From: a virus
DNA length: 36,702 nt
IMG/VR virus record: IMGVR_UViG_3300001460_000075
Location: 1 to 36,702 of that record
Strand: one strand, 5' to 3'
Shown: positions 1 through 5,982 of the stretch, piece by piece
Numbering within the stretch: position 1 is the first letter of the stretch
Layout: every line of letters starts with the position of its first letter
Translations under genes and position numbers: made by a program
The notes under the pieces: model-generated
Database searches by the model: none
The model's input: only the letters and a program-made list of their open reading frames with translations
Told to the model about the DNA's origin: nothing

Positions 1-2
1 AA

Positions 3-263
3 AACATCAAACAATATGATGACAACCTGGCCAGTTACTCGAATGATGATGATCGCAAGAAATGGATCCCGGATGGTTTACGCCATACCGGTATATCTTA
101 CCAGTTGGTGGCGTCCGGATCCGACTACCTTCATACGGCCGAGTGGTCCGGTAATTCTGAATCGATGATCAAAGAACATTACAAGGCCCTTATTAAAGGA
201 TCCACCGAGATGACCCCAAAAGAAGAGGTCCGGGGCTTTTATTGCGTTATACCTCAACGATAA
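3..263 (+). CDS. int: Tyrosine recombinase (phage integrase), C-terminal fragment
   Basis: The reading frame is open from the left edge of the window to a TAA at 261-263, so only the last 86 residues are present. They contain the catalytic C-terminus of a tyrosine recombinase: the box II arginine-histidine in GLRHTGISY, then EWSGNS, then the nucleophile region in MIKEHYKAL. In most integrases the middle element reads LGHS; here the histidine is asparagine (GNS), a variant I recall from some integrase subfamilies. The enzyme would integrate and excise the phage genome at an att site, which is not identifiable here. It is one of only two plus-strand genes and converges on the excisionase-like gene at 322-513. 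A strong terminator follows it. The 5' end lies outside the window. Confidence 0.88.
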   Translation, partial: NIKQYDDNLASYSNDDDRKKWIPDGLRHTGISYQLVASGSDYLHTAEWSGNSESMIKEHYKALIKGSTEMTPKEEVRGFYCVIPQR

Positions 264-298
264 TGTAACCAGTAGGCAAAGACCCACAAGATTACAAT

Positions 299-336
299 AA
301 AGGCCATGAGAGATAATAAACTCATGGCCTTTTTTT
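299..336 (+). terminator. Rho-independent terminator between int and the excisionase-like gene
   Basis: A perfect 12-bp stem is formed by AAAGGCCATGAG (299-310) and CTCATGGCCTTT (321-332) around a 10-base loop. It is followed by a run of T on the plus strand, which fits termination of integrase transcription. On the minus strand the same hairpin is followed only by a weak T-rich stretch, so it may work less well in that direction. The stop codon of the minus-strand gene at 322-513 lies inside the stem. Confidence 0.9.
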
Positions 337-513
337 ATACATGGCTTGTTTCATAAGTTTGCGGATATCCGCCAACTTATAAACTAAAATTTTATCGGTC
401 AACTTGTAGGCCGTTAACTTCCCGGCTTGCTCTAGTCGCCGAACTGTTCGTTCTGATATTCGTAACATCTCGGCCACCGTTTGCCGGCGGATATATCCAT
501 CATCTATATTCAT
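322..513 (-). CDS. Excisionase-family MerR-like HTH protein
   Basis: This 63-residue basic protein is almost entirely one winged-helix DNA-binding domain of the excisionase/MerR (HTH_17) type. The visible pattern is RRQTVAEMLRISERTVRRLE (residues about 9-28), followed by a basic wing and the lysine-rich tail. Proteins of this form bind att-site or promoter DNA and direct recombination towards excision. Its position as the last minus-strand gene, tail to tail with the integrase, supports an excisionase role, although a transcriptional regulator is also possible. It begins 14 bases inside the preceding 49-residue gene and its stop codon sits in the terminator stem. Confidence 0.75.
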   Translation of the reverse strand: MNIDDGYIRRQTVAEMLRISERTVRRLEQAGKLTAYKLTDKILVYKLADIRKLMKQAMYKKRP

Positions 514-649
514 TTTTTAATCTCCAATTTACTAGGTCCCTTAAATAATTCATGGCCTTTGCCTTGGAAGAGAACTGGCCGATAGGTATGCCATCCCTTA
601 CCAGGTACCAGGATCCACCGGCCGAGTTGTCGTAATGCACTCTGATCAT
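500..649 (-). CDS. Small hypothetical protein (49 aa)
   Basis: Hand translation gives an intact 49-residue frame from ATG at 649 to TGA at 500-502. The start overlaps the stop of the upstream HTH gene as ATGA, and the end overlaps the excisionase-like gene by 14 bases, so it fits the coupled layout of the operon. The product begins MIRVHYDNSAGG and has the pattern GSWYLVRDGIPIGQFSSKAKA, with alternating hydrophobic residues suggesting a small beta-sheet fold followed by a helix. I do not recognise the family and assign no function. Confidence 0.6.
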   Translation of the reverse strand: MIRVHYDNSAGGSWYLVRDGIPIGQFSSKAKAMNYLRDLVNWRLKNEYR

Positions 650-1047
650 TCCCAGTGGCCGTCCCTATACTCATCCATAATCTTTTGAAATTTCCTCCGA
701 AATGATTTTAATGCACCGGCCTCCCATAACCTTACGGATTCCCTGGTGACGCCACAATGTTCTGCAATTTCCTCCAGGGTAAACTCTTCCCCAGGAACTT
801 GCTTGTCCACCATGTCGGCCAGTTTTGCGTCCGCCACCAGGGATCGTATTTTCCCTAATGGACCAATTCCCTGGCCCTTACACCGCCTATCTTTCTTCTT
901 AGATAAGCCGGCCAACAATTGGATAGGATCCGCCTTCGTGGATGATTTTGTTTCCTCGGATACCTTTGATGCCTTGGAACCAAAATTTTTTCTTTCCAAT
1001 TTGCCGTTCACCCTCCCTCTCCTCACACTGAATCCATCCTTCTCCAA
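646..1047 (-). CDS. Sigma-70 region 4-like HTH protein
   Basis: The 133-residue product has a basic, lysine-rich N-terminal half that looks unstructured. A C-terminal helix-turn-helix follows at about residues 89-120, with the pattern FTLEEIAEHCGVTRESVRLWE, which resembles region 4 of sigma-70 factors. It could be a small sigma-like regulator of early or late phage transcription, or an HTH DNA-binding protein of another kind. The start is uncertain. The longest frame begins with TTG at 1047, and an in-frame GTG at 1026 lies about 10 bases after an AAGGA-like sequence. A competing frame opening with ATG at 1105 overlaps the first part, but the HTH makes this frame the better candidate. Confidence 0.65.
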   Translation of the reverse strand: MEKDGFSVRRGRVNGKLERKNFGSKASKVSEETKSSTKADPIQLLAGLSKKKDRRCKGQGIGPLGKIRSLVADAKLADMVDKQVPGEEFTLEEIAEHCGVTRESVRLWEAGALKSFRRKFQKIMDEYRDGHWE

Positions 1048-1101
1048 AATTTTTGATCACCAGTTCGCCACCAATATCCGGCACGATTATTATTAAGCCA
1101 C

Positions 1102-2034
1102 TCATTTGGTACCATAAGTTTTGTGTCTCGGTGGAAGGTCCGCCCTTCGGCGGATCCTGGGTGGATCCACCTCAATAGTAAGAGGTGGCCGATTTGGCAT
1201 GGACCGGCCAGTTACCTCGAGGATCGCACAATTTGTTTCTTCATGTTTAGATAAAGATAAAATTGAATCCGGGAACCTGGCAAAGGCACCGGATCCGGAG
1301 CCTCGGTCAATGTGATCCTCGTTGCCCATCTTACCTTTCCGGTAATGATGACTTAGGCAAATGGTGGCCCCGGTTTGTTTGCCAATCTTGTTGAGTTCAA
1401 CCATTAGATTCTTAACGCAACTGGCGGAATTTTCGTCAAACTCACCGGCCTCAAGTAAATAGATTGGATCCAGGATAATCACATCCACATTGCCAATTTT
1501 CTCAAGTCGATGCTCCAGGCACTCAGTTAGGCTTTGCATGGTGTAGTTACACATTCTTAAGGACCACAAAAACAAATCATCTGGAGGGGCATCCAGGCCG
1601 TTCGCCTGGCTTATTCTCCACAACCGGTCGATAGCATCATCCTTGTGTAACTCCAGGTCGATCATTAGGACCTTACCCTTCTCGGTGGCCAGGTCACAAA
1701 AGTTTTGCCCCGAAGCAATAGCGGTGGCCATGGTCGCAAAGAACCAGGACTTTCCCATCTTACTGGGGGCCGTTAACATTACATTATCGCCATGTCGAAA
1801 AAGGCCGTCAATTTGTACCTTTCGTTTTATTAACTCATAGGCTTTCGGAAATTGTCCGCCGGATAAAATTGGTGGCAATTGTGGAAGTTTTCCCAGTACA
1901 TCAAAATTATCACCGACAAGCATCGGTGGCAATGCCGTTAAGGATGGTTCAATATTAATTGGCTCGAGAGCAACATCATCAACCCCAACCAGGTTGGCAA
2001 CACTACCGGCAAATTTAAAGGCATCATCTTGCAT
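1102..2034 (-). CDS. RepA/AAA_25-type replicative helicase-like ATPase
   Basis: This is a RecA-fold NTPase of the RepA/AAA_25 family, the hexameric helicases of some plasmids and phages. Numbering from the ATG at 2034 (310 residues), the Walker A motif APSKMGKS is at about 89-96. A conserved acidic strand VLMIDLEL lies near 122-129, Walker B VIILDP at about 185-190, and an SHH sensor motif follows ATICL near 228-230. The frame can be extended to an ATG at 2061, but the 2034 start has an AGAGG sequence about 10 bases upstream and overlaps the primase gene less. It follows the primase directly, and the pair probably makes up the phage replication initiator and helicase. No DNA polymerase gene is visible, so host polymerase is probably used. 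Confidence 0.85.
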   Translation of the reverse strand: MQDDAFKFAGSVANLVGVDDVALEPINIEPSLTALPPMLVGDNFDVLGKLPQLPPILSGGQFPKAYELIKRKVQIDGLFRHGDNVMLTAPSKMGKSWFFATMATAIASGQNFCDLATEKGKVLMIDLELHKDDAIDRLWRISQANGLDAPPDDLFLWSLRMCNYTMQSLTECLEHRLEKIGNVDVIILDPIYLLEAGEFDENSASCVKNLMVELNKIGKQTGATICLSHHYRKGKMGNEDHIDRGSGSGAFARFPDSILSLSKHEETNCAILEVTGRSMPNRPPLTIEVDPPRIRRRADLPPRHKTYGTK

Positions 2035-3025
2035 AATAAATAATCCTCTGTTCTTTGCCATTGTCTTCCCGGAAAGCCCAGGGCATACGGACCAACTGGT
2101 TGGGACGGAATACGGCCGGATCCGCCCCGAGGCGGATACCCATATTCATAAACTCCTGGATTTTCTCCGGGTCCTGGCCTTCACATTCATACCAGGCATG
2201 TAAACTTTTATTCCCGGAGTGAACTACCATTTTTAATGGCAATATTTTTTTCAACCGGGATATTAATCCGGCCTGGAGGTCGAACCGGTATTTGATTCCT
2301 TCGGCGTCACTCTCGTAAATAATATATTTATGTACCTGGATGTTTTCCTTTACCCGGCCACCGTCCGGATCCTTGAGAGGGCAAGGGCAAATGTAACGGA
2401 CCAATTCGTTTCCGGTTGGGTCGATAAAATTGCCCATGCTCATGTTCGAGGTATTTACAATTACACCGGAACTCATTGGTTTATCGGTGAGAAATATGTT
2501 TCTACCTGGTCCATATAAATCCATTAGAACCTTGACCATATTATTAGGTTTAGAATCACTTGACGCCTCCAGGGCGTCCAGTGATACCGTGTTCTGATAT
2601 TCTGCTATAAGTGTCGTATCGATGCCAATTTTTTGTTGCCTGGGTCCATTGTTAACTTTCTCGTCAAAGGCCCACTTGATAGCATTTTCAATTTCACTGC
2701 TCTGCAATCCCCGGCGTTTTACTGACTCACTTGCCTGGTACATTATATCCCTGGCCGTCTCGGCCTGGATCCCGGACTCAAACAATACTCGGGCCACCAT
2801 CAAAATAATTTCATGGTACCCGGCTTTTCCATCAATACCCTGGCGTTCAATTCCCTTCAACCGTTTGGTTAATTCCTCTTTTCCTATTACCGCCATTTGG
2901 TCACCCTTCCAGTCCCAAGGACAATCGAAATTATTCTTATGAGGATCATCCCATAGGTTCGCAAGGGCCAGGCATGTATCTGTTTCAATTTCTTCATCGT
3001 AACGACTCCAATTTTCCAAGTGCAT
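2024..3025 (-). CDS. Primase of the archaeo-eukaryotic type with PriCT-like helical region
   Basis: The 333-residue protein appears to combine two parts. Residues about 45-125 form an alpha-helical region with alternating hydrophobic residues resembling primase C-terminal (PriCT-like) domains. The C-terminal half carries motifs I associate with archaeo-eukaryotic primases: an acidic ESD at about 238-240, the SGNKSLHAW motif at 270-278, and NQLVRMPWAFR at 309-319. In this family the acidic residues bind metal and the SGxKSxH motif contributes to nucleotide binding. Two cysteines (CPC, about 213-215) may be structural. Its C-terminus overlaps the helicase start, indicating a coupled primase-helicase pair. 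The assignment rests on motifs, not overall identity, so the exact subfamily is unsure. Confidence 0.72.
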   Translation of the reverse strand: MHLENWSRYDEEIETDTCLALANLWDDPHKNNFDCPWDWKGDQMAVIGKEELTKRLKGIERQGIDGKAGYHEIILMVARVLFESGIQAETARDIMYQASESVKRRGLQSSEIENAIKWAFDEKVNNGPRQQKIGIDTTLIAEYQNTVSLDALEASSDSKPNNMVKVLMDLYGPGRNIFLTDKPMSSGVIVNTSNMSMGNFIDPTGNELVRYICPCPLKDPDGGRVKENIQVHKYIIYESDAEGIKYRFDLQAGLISRLKKILPLKMVVHSGNKSLHAWYECEGQDPEKIQEFMNMGIRLGADPAVFRPNQLVRMPWAFREDNGKEQRIIYYAR

Positions 3026-3191
3026 TATTTATTCCTAACACTGATATGGTTAATGCCTCACCGGCCGGAATGCCGGTGTTATGCATGTACTGTATTTCTC
3101 TAGTGATATTTTTTAAATACTTCTGCAACAATGCCAGGTCCCGGCGTTCGCCGGCACCGTCACGGTCCCATATGAAATGTAAGTCAATCAC
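2994..3191 (-). CDS. Small hypothetical protein (65 aa)
   Basis: The frame starts at a GTG at 3191 that overlaps the stop codon of the upstream 80-residue gene (GTGA) and ends at 2994, 32 bases inside the primase gene. The product begins with a valine codon then IDLHFIWDRDGAGERRDLALL, and continues as a mainly helical sequence. The same frame stays open to 3383, but that extension runs antiparallel to no known domain and only shadows the 80-residue gene, so I reject it. The function is not recognisable. The location inside the replication cassette suggests an accessory role in DNA metabolism. Confidence 0.55.
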   Translation of the reverse strand: MIDLHFIWDRDGAGERRDLALLQKYLKNITREIQYMHNTGIPAGEALTISVLGINNALGKLESLR

Positions 3192-3430
3192 CTTCTTTTC
3201 TTCCGAGACCGGGCCACCGGCCGGAAGGACTCCTTGAACCAGGACTCCCATGCCAGTGCCACTTCCCTCGCCTCGTTCCGGCTCAAGAATACCGTCCCCA
3301 ACTGGGGGAACGGTATTGACCTGGATAACCTCGGCCCGATTGGGGATGCCCCCATCTGCCGGTTGTAATATAATATCTGCCATTTTTCGCCTTTCCTTAC
3401 TACAACTGCGGTTGCATCAATTTGACTCAC
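3188..3430 (-). CDS. Small hypothetical protein (80 aa)
   Basis: The product has a beta-rich N-terminal half (WQILYYNRQMG and VFLSRNEAREVALAW are visible), a tryptophan-containing helix and a very basic C-terminus ending in RSRKKRR. The basic tail suggests nucleic acid binding, but no family is recognised. The start is a GTG at 3430, 14 bases inside the end of the RecB-like nuclease gene. The end overlaps the next gene by GTGA. This tight packing supports expression as part of the replication operon. Confidence 0.55.
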   Translation of the reverse strand: MSQIDATAVVVRKGEKWQILYYNRQMGASPIGPRLSRSIPFPQLGTVFLSRNEAREVALAWESWFKESFRPVARSRKKRR

Positions 3431-4184
3431 GAGGATCGTACTTGTTTCGGATCCGCCACAACTTTGCCACTACACAAAAATTCTTGTAAGCATTCCACAT
3501 TTCTTCCGGGGTATACACGGCCTTCTCAAATCTTGCCCGGCCGTGATTAACTTCCGTTGTACTTATGAAGGCATTGACTCCATAAACCTCCAGGTTCTCG
3601 AGGGCCTCAACGCCCCAGTAGGCACCGGCATAAGCGGACACTTGCTCAATCTGATTATGATACGGTTTTACCTTTTCACCTGGCTTAGTTTTCTTTGACT
3701 TCCAGTCCAGTATGAATTTTTTACCGCATGGCGTTTTTGCAATACAGTCGGCCATGCCGGCATACGCCTCACCGAGATTGACCACACAATGTTCCAGGTG
3801 TTCTATTGCAAATTCCTTTTCCTGGAAGTACTCCAGGGCCGGGATGACATATGGAGCAAGGTCATCATCTACGGCCTCCGGCCCAACACTTTTCTCCAAG
3901 CAAGTTTGAAGAGCATCATGGATCCGAGTACCCAATTCCATAGTACCTTTAGCACGGTCCCAGTCTTGGCCCCGGAGGCGTCTGATGAAACTTGGGCAGT
4001 CCTCTTGGGCAATTGCGGGAAATTCATAACTAAGTTTAAGTAATTCGTTTTGTTTCCATTGTTCTAATCCAGGGGATCCTTCAATCTTCTGTTGCTCGGT
4101 TACCGAGGCGAATAGTTTATCCTTCCTGGCGGTTCGGAGTGTTGTATTGAACAACACTCCGTCCCGGCTATACCAGTGTCCCAT
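3417..4184 (-). CDS. PD-(D/E)XK nuclease, RecB/Cas4-like exonuclease
   Basis: The 255-residue protein shows the ordered motifs of the RecB/Cas4 nuclease superfamily. There is a histidine in ELGTRIHDALQ (about 83-93), the metal-binding aspartate in AGMADC (D146), the DWK signature in FILDWKSKK (160-162), and the QxxxY motif in EQVSAYAG (Q181, Y185). Such enzymes resect DNA ends for phage recombination or replication. It has no iron-sulphur cysteine cluster of the Cas4 type that I can see. The upstream neighbour is an ssDNA-binding-like protein with one-base overlap, which fits a recombination module. An AAAGGA sequence lies about nine bases before the ATG. Confidence 0.85.
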   Translation of the reverse strand: MGHWYSRDGVLFNTTLRTARKDKLFASVTEQQKIEGSPGLEQWKQNELLKLSYEFPAIAQEDCPSFIRRLRGQDWDRAKGTMELGTRIHDALQTCLEKSVGPEAVDDDLAPYVIPALEYFQEKEFAIEHLEHCVVNLGEAYAGMADCIAKTPCGKKFILDWKSKKTKPGEKVKPYHNQIEQVSAYAGAYWGVEALENLEVYGVNAFISTTEVNHGRARFEKAVYTPEEMWNAYKNFCVVAKLWRIRNKYDPRESN

Positions 4185-4708
4185 CAGAATGGATCCTTTT
4201 GAGTGGACGCCGGAAGTGGATGACGGCGATCACCGTCTAAAGTAATTTTTTCAATTGCCGGAATTTTTGTTTCGGCATCATCGTCAAACACTGGGGCGAT
4301 GGAGTGAAGATATGCGTACTCAAGTCCCTTCTGACTAGTCTTAGTATTGACCGTGATGTTGAAAACTTTTCCGAGCAATGAGGATGTGTCAAAACCAGGA
4401 CCAGGTTTTTCACCGAGCATGTTGGTTAAGAATTTAACCAGGTTGGATTTTTCGCCACCGGTTATATTCATATCCCAGGACTGAACGAAAGAAATCTTAT
4501 CGTCTTTTTGTACTGCAAACAAAAAAGCAATTTTATCTTTTTTGATCATAGTTCCAGGCATTTGACGGTTCTCTTCCTCGAAGTCTGCAACCTCAAGAAT
4601 ATCTACTAATCTTCCGATGAAGTTACCCTTGGGAGCAACGGCGTTAATAATAAACCGCAACAGTCTGAAGTCAGAACCGGACGGCGTGGATGCTTGTAAT
4701 ATAGCCAT
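4184..4708 (-). CDS. Phage ssDNA-binding-like protein (OB-fold type)
   Basis: The 174-residue sequence matches the general pattern of phage single-strand DNA-binding or DUF669-like proteins. Beta strands near the start (GNFIGRLVDILEVADF) are followed by a strand pair around IAFLFAVQKDDKISFVQSWDM. A helix then carries LVKFLTNMLG, and a further strand region GKVFNITVNTK leads to YAYLHSIAPV. The C-terminus is acidic then proline-rich, as in many SSBs whose tails recruit partners. Position between a resolvase and a RecB-like nuclease supports a role in coating ssDNA during replication and recombination. The family assignment is by pattern only. Confidence 0.6.
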   Translation of the reverse strand: MAILQASTPSGSDFRLLRFIINAVAPKGNFIGRLVDILEVADFEEENRQMPGTMIKKDKIAFLFAVQKDDKISFVQSWDMNITGGEKSNLVKFLTNMLGEKPGPGFDTSSLLGKVFNITVNTKTSQKGLEYAYLHSIAPVFDDDAETKIPAIEKITLDGDRRHPLPASTQKDPF

Positions 4709-4712
4709 GTAT

Positions 4713-5174
4713 TTATTGGTTATTATTTTGTAAAAAGTAATCTAAAATTAGGATGGCGTCACATGTCGCCAGTGTCGGTTTAAGGCCCGGGAACCTAAGA
4801 CATGCATAGTCTCGGAGTCCTCTTTTTCTTTCCGGCCCTTTTAGTTTTGCAATACCTGGTATCGGCCGTTGCCAGGTCTTCGGAGGGATCGGGGCAACCG
4901 GTACCGACTGGCCTCGGGCTATGCCCTCAAATAGTCCACAACTTTTACCCAGGGTAAATGATGCTGATGACGGTATAAGTTTACCCACAAATTTGGGAAC
5001 CCACTCCAATGCCATGGTACGGTCATCATCGTTATACTCATTAAAATGTTCAATGAAATCGGCCAGGTGATTGTTGGTGCATTTCCATGCACCAACAATT
5101 TCACCGTTGACCGCAACCGCATAACCGCCCGAACTACCGGGATCAATACCAAATACTACTTTTCTAAATTGCAT
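4713..5174 (-). CDS. RuvC-like Holliday junction resolvase
   Basis: This is an RNase H-fold nuclease of the RuvC type. Counting from the ATG at 5174 (153 residues), the first catalytic aspartate is D11 in FGIDPGSSGGYAV. A second acidic residue is E57 in MALEWVPK, and a C-terminal acidic residue is D139 in ATCDAILILDYF. It would resolve Holliday junctions or branched DNA before packaging. The frame continues to an ATG at 5207, but residues before M12 lie over the preceding HTH gene and precede the first beta strand, so I prefer the inner start. No Shine-Dalgarno is visible there, and translation may be coupled to the gene ending at 5164. Confidence 0.85.
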   Translation of the reverse strand: MQFRKVVFGIDPGSSGGYAVAVNGEIVGAWKCTNNHLADFIEHFNEYNDDDRTMALEWVPKFVGKLIPSSASFTLGKSCGLFEGIARGQSVPVAPIPPKTWQRPIPGIAKLKGPERKRGLRDYACLRFPGLKPTLATCDAILILDYFLQNNNQ

Positions 5175-5328
5175 TAAAAATTGTTGACAATATGTTTTTG
5201 CGGTCATAATAAACCACTCGAGTGTTTACTTGATAACGCTTCCAATGAAATTTCTTTTCCCACCGCCTTACCGTTCGGCAAGTGATGTTAAACATTTGTG
5301 CCACCTCCCTAGGACTTAAAACTTCCAT
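5164..5328 (-). CDS. Small MerR/excisionase-type HTH protein (54 aa)
   Basis: Hand translation of the apparent gap between the RHH gene and the resolvase gives a 54-residue frame from ATG at 5328 to TAG at 5164-5166. An AAAGG sequence lies six bases upstream of the start. The product is a clear HTH_17-like DNA-binding domain: LSPREVAQMFNITCRTVRRWE at residues 4-24, followed by a basic wing region RYQVNTRVVYYDRKN. It overlaps the RHH gene upstream by 20 bases and the resolvase downstream by 11 bases. It is the second such HTH in the window, the other being at 322-513. It could be an early regulator or the true excisionase. Confidence 0.7.
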   Translation of the reverse strand: MEVLSPREVAQMFNITCRTVRRWEKKFHWKRYQVNTRVVYYDRKNILSTIFNAI

Positions 5329-5497
5329 GTATCGCCTTTCTAATTATCCATCCGATGCTACGATCAAGGTCTACGCTCATCTTGTACAATTTTGTGTACT
5401 CAGATTTAGTGAGACTCACCGTAATTCGGTTCGTTAATTTATCTTTGTTTTTCTTTTTTTTGTTATTTTCCATCCGGGTCCATCTCTTATTCACCAC
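5309..5497 (-). CDS. Ribbon-helix-helix (Arc/CopG-type) regulator, leftward
   Basis: The C-terminal 38 residues form a ribbon-helix-helix domain. A beta strand NRITVSLTKSEY is followed by two helices carrying LYKMSVDLDRSIGWIIRKAI. The N-terminus is extremely lysine-rich. Two starts are possible: GTG at 5497 (62 residues) or ATG at 5473, which gives a shorter protein still holding the complete domain. Neither has a strong ribosome-binding site. It is divergent from a second RHH gene at 5576, with repeated sequence between them. In temperate phages such paired Arc/Mnt-like proteins act at immunity or antirepressor switches, so I infer a lysis-lysogeny regulatory role. Confidence 0.72.
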   Translation of the reverse strand: MVNKRWTRMENNKKKKNKDKLTNRITVSLTKSEYTKLYKMSVDLDRSIGWIIRKAIHGSFKS

Positions 5498-5570
5498 ATT
5501 ACACCACCATGCAATAAAATTAATGGTTTTATGTAAATTACATCACACTGCACCACATTGCATCACAACA
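5490..5570. promoter_or_regulatory. Divergent regulatory region with operator-like repeats
   Basis: The short interval between the two divergent RHH genes contains near-identical direct repeats CACCACATTACA (5492-5503) and CACCACATTGCA (5551-5562), about 59 bases apart. Related CATCAC words occur at 5541 and 5561. In the middle is a perfect 13-base palindrome, ATGTAAATTACAT (5531-5543). RHH proteins bind short repeated half-sites, so these are credible operators. I could not identify convincing -35/-10 boxes by eye, although the middle is AT-rich enough for two overlapping promoters. Confidence 0.5.
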
Positions 5571-5575
5571 AAAAA

Positions 5576-5779
5576 ATGAAAATAAAACGATTGTCAATGA
5601 CTTTTAATCCGGATGCTTATGCGATCCTGGAGAAAGTCAGCAATGAGTTGGGGATTTCTCTAAGCCAGGCAAATGCTATATGCCTTGAGTCACTCAACGA
5701 AATTGCAAAGGCAAATGAACTGCCTAAAAAGAAATTAAGCCCGAAGGTTAATTTTATCTACACAATACTAAAAAATTAA
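5576..5779 (+). CDS. Ribbon-helix-helix-like regulator, rightward
   Basis: This is the only complete plus-strand gene. From the ATG at 5576 it encodes about 67 residues: MKIKRLSMTFNPDAY supplies a basic strand, and ILEKVSNELGISLSQANAICLESL gives two helices, the overall shape of a CopG-type RHH protein. The frame extends to a TTG at 5558, but that start lies in the putative operator. The gene diverges from the RHH gene at 5309-5497. Its stop codon interlocks with the stop of the minus-strand gene at 5776, so the two transcripts converge without a spacer. By position it is the best candidate for a lysogeny-maintenance repressor, but direct evidence is lacking. Confidence 0.62.
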   Translation: MKIKRLSMTFNPDAYAILEKVSNELGISLSQANAICLESLNEIAKANELPKKKLSPKVNFIYTILKN

Positions 5780-5982
5780 TTCTTTTCAGTATCTTCAAAA
5801 TCAATCTCATCAAATATTGATTGAGTCACCTTATCGAAATCACCCTCGGGTGATTCGAGGCCCTTCTGCATTGCCGATGAAAATGCCATAGCATCATTCG
5901 CCTCGTCCTCATTTTTTGGTATTAAGATATCTTTGGACTGGGACGGATTTTCCGAGTCGTTTGTATTCTTTTTTGCTTTCAT
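5776..5982 (-). CDS. Small acidic hypothetical protein (68 aa)
   Basis: The product is hydrophilic, basic at the extreme N-terminus and strongly acidic towards the C-terminus (FDEIDFEDTEKN). The start at 5982 overlaps the end of the giant gene by 74 bases in another frame. A GGAGG sequence lies 15 bases upstream, which is far for initiation, and an inner ATG at 5892 would remove the overlap. It is the last gene of the structural operon and its stop interlocks with that of the convergent RHH gene. No family is recognised. Reality of the gene is likely but not certain. Confidence 0.45.
   Translation of the reverse strand: MKAKKNTNDSENPSQSKDILIPKNEDEANDAMAFSSAMQKGLESPEGDFDKVTQSIFDEIDFEDTEKN

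Noticed and set aside
264-298. Possible attachment site or tRNA next to the integrase
   Set aside because: The interval is short, has no tRNA-like cloverleaf and no repeat elsewhere that I could find. The att core may be on the other side of the integrase, outside the window.
899-1105. Minus-strand 68-residue frame starting at the ATGA overlap with the helicase gene
   Set aside because: It has no recognisable domain and overlaps most of the N-terminal half of the HTH gene. I list it only as a low-interest observation and not as a gene.
3192-3383. Upstream extension of the 65-residue gene at 2994-3191
   Set aside because: It reads through the 80-residue gene in another frame and yields a Gly/Pro-rich sequence typical of shadow frames. 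The GTG overlapping the upstream stop is a better start.
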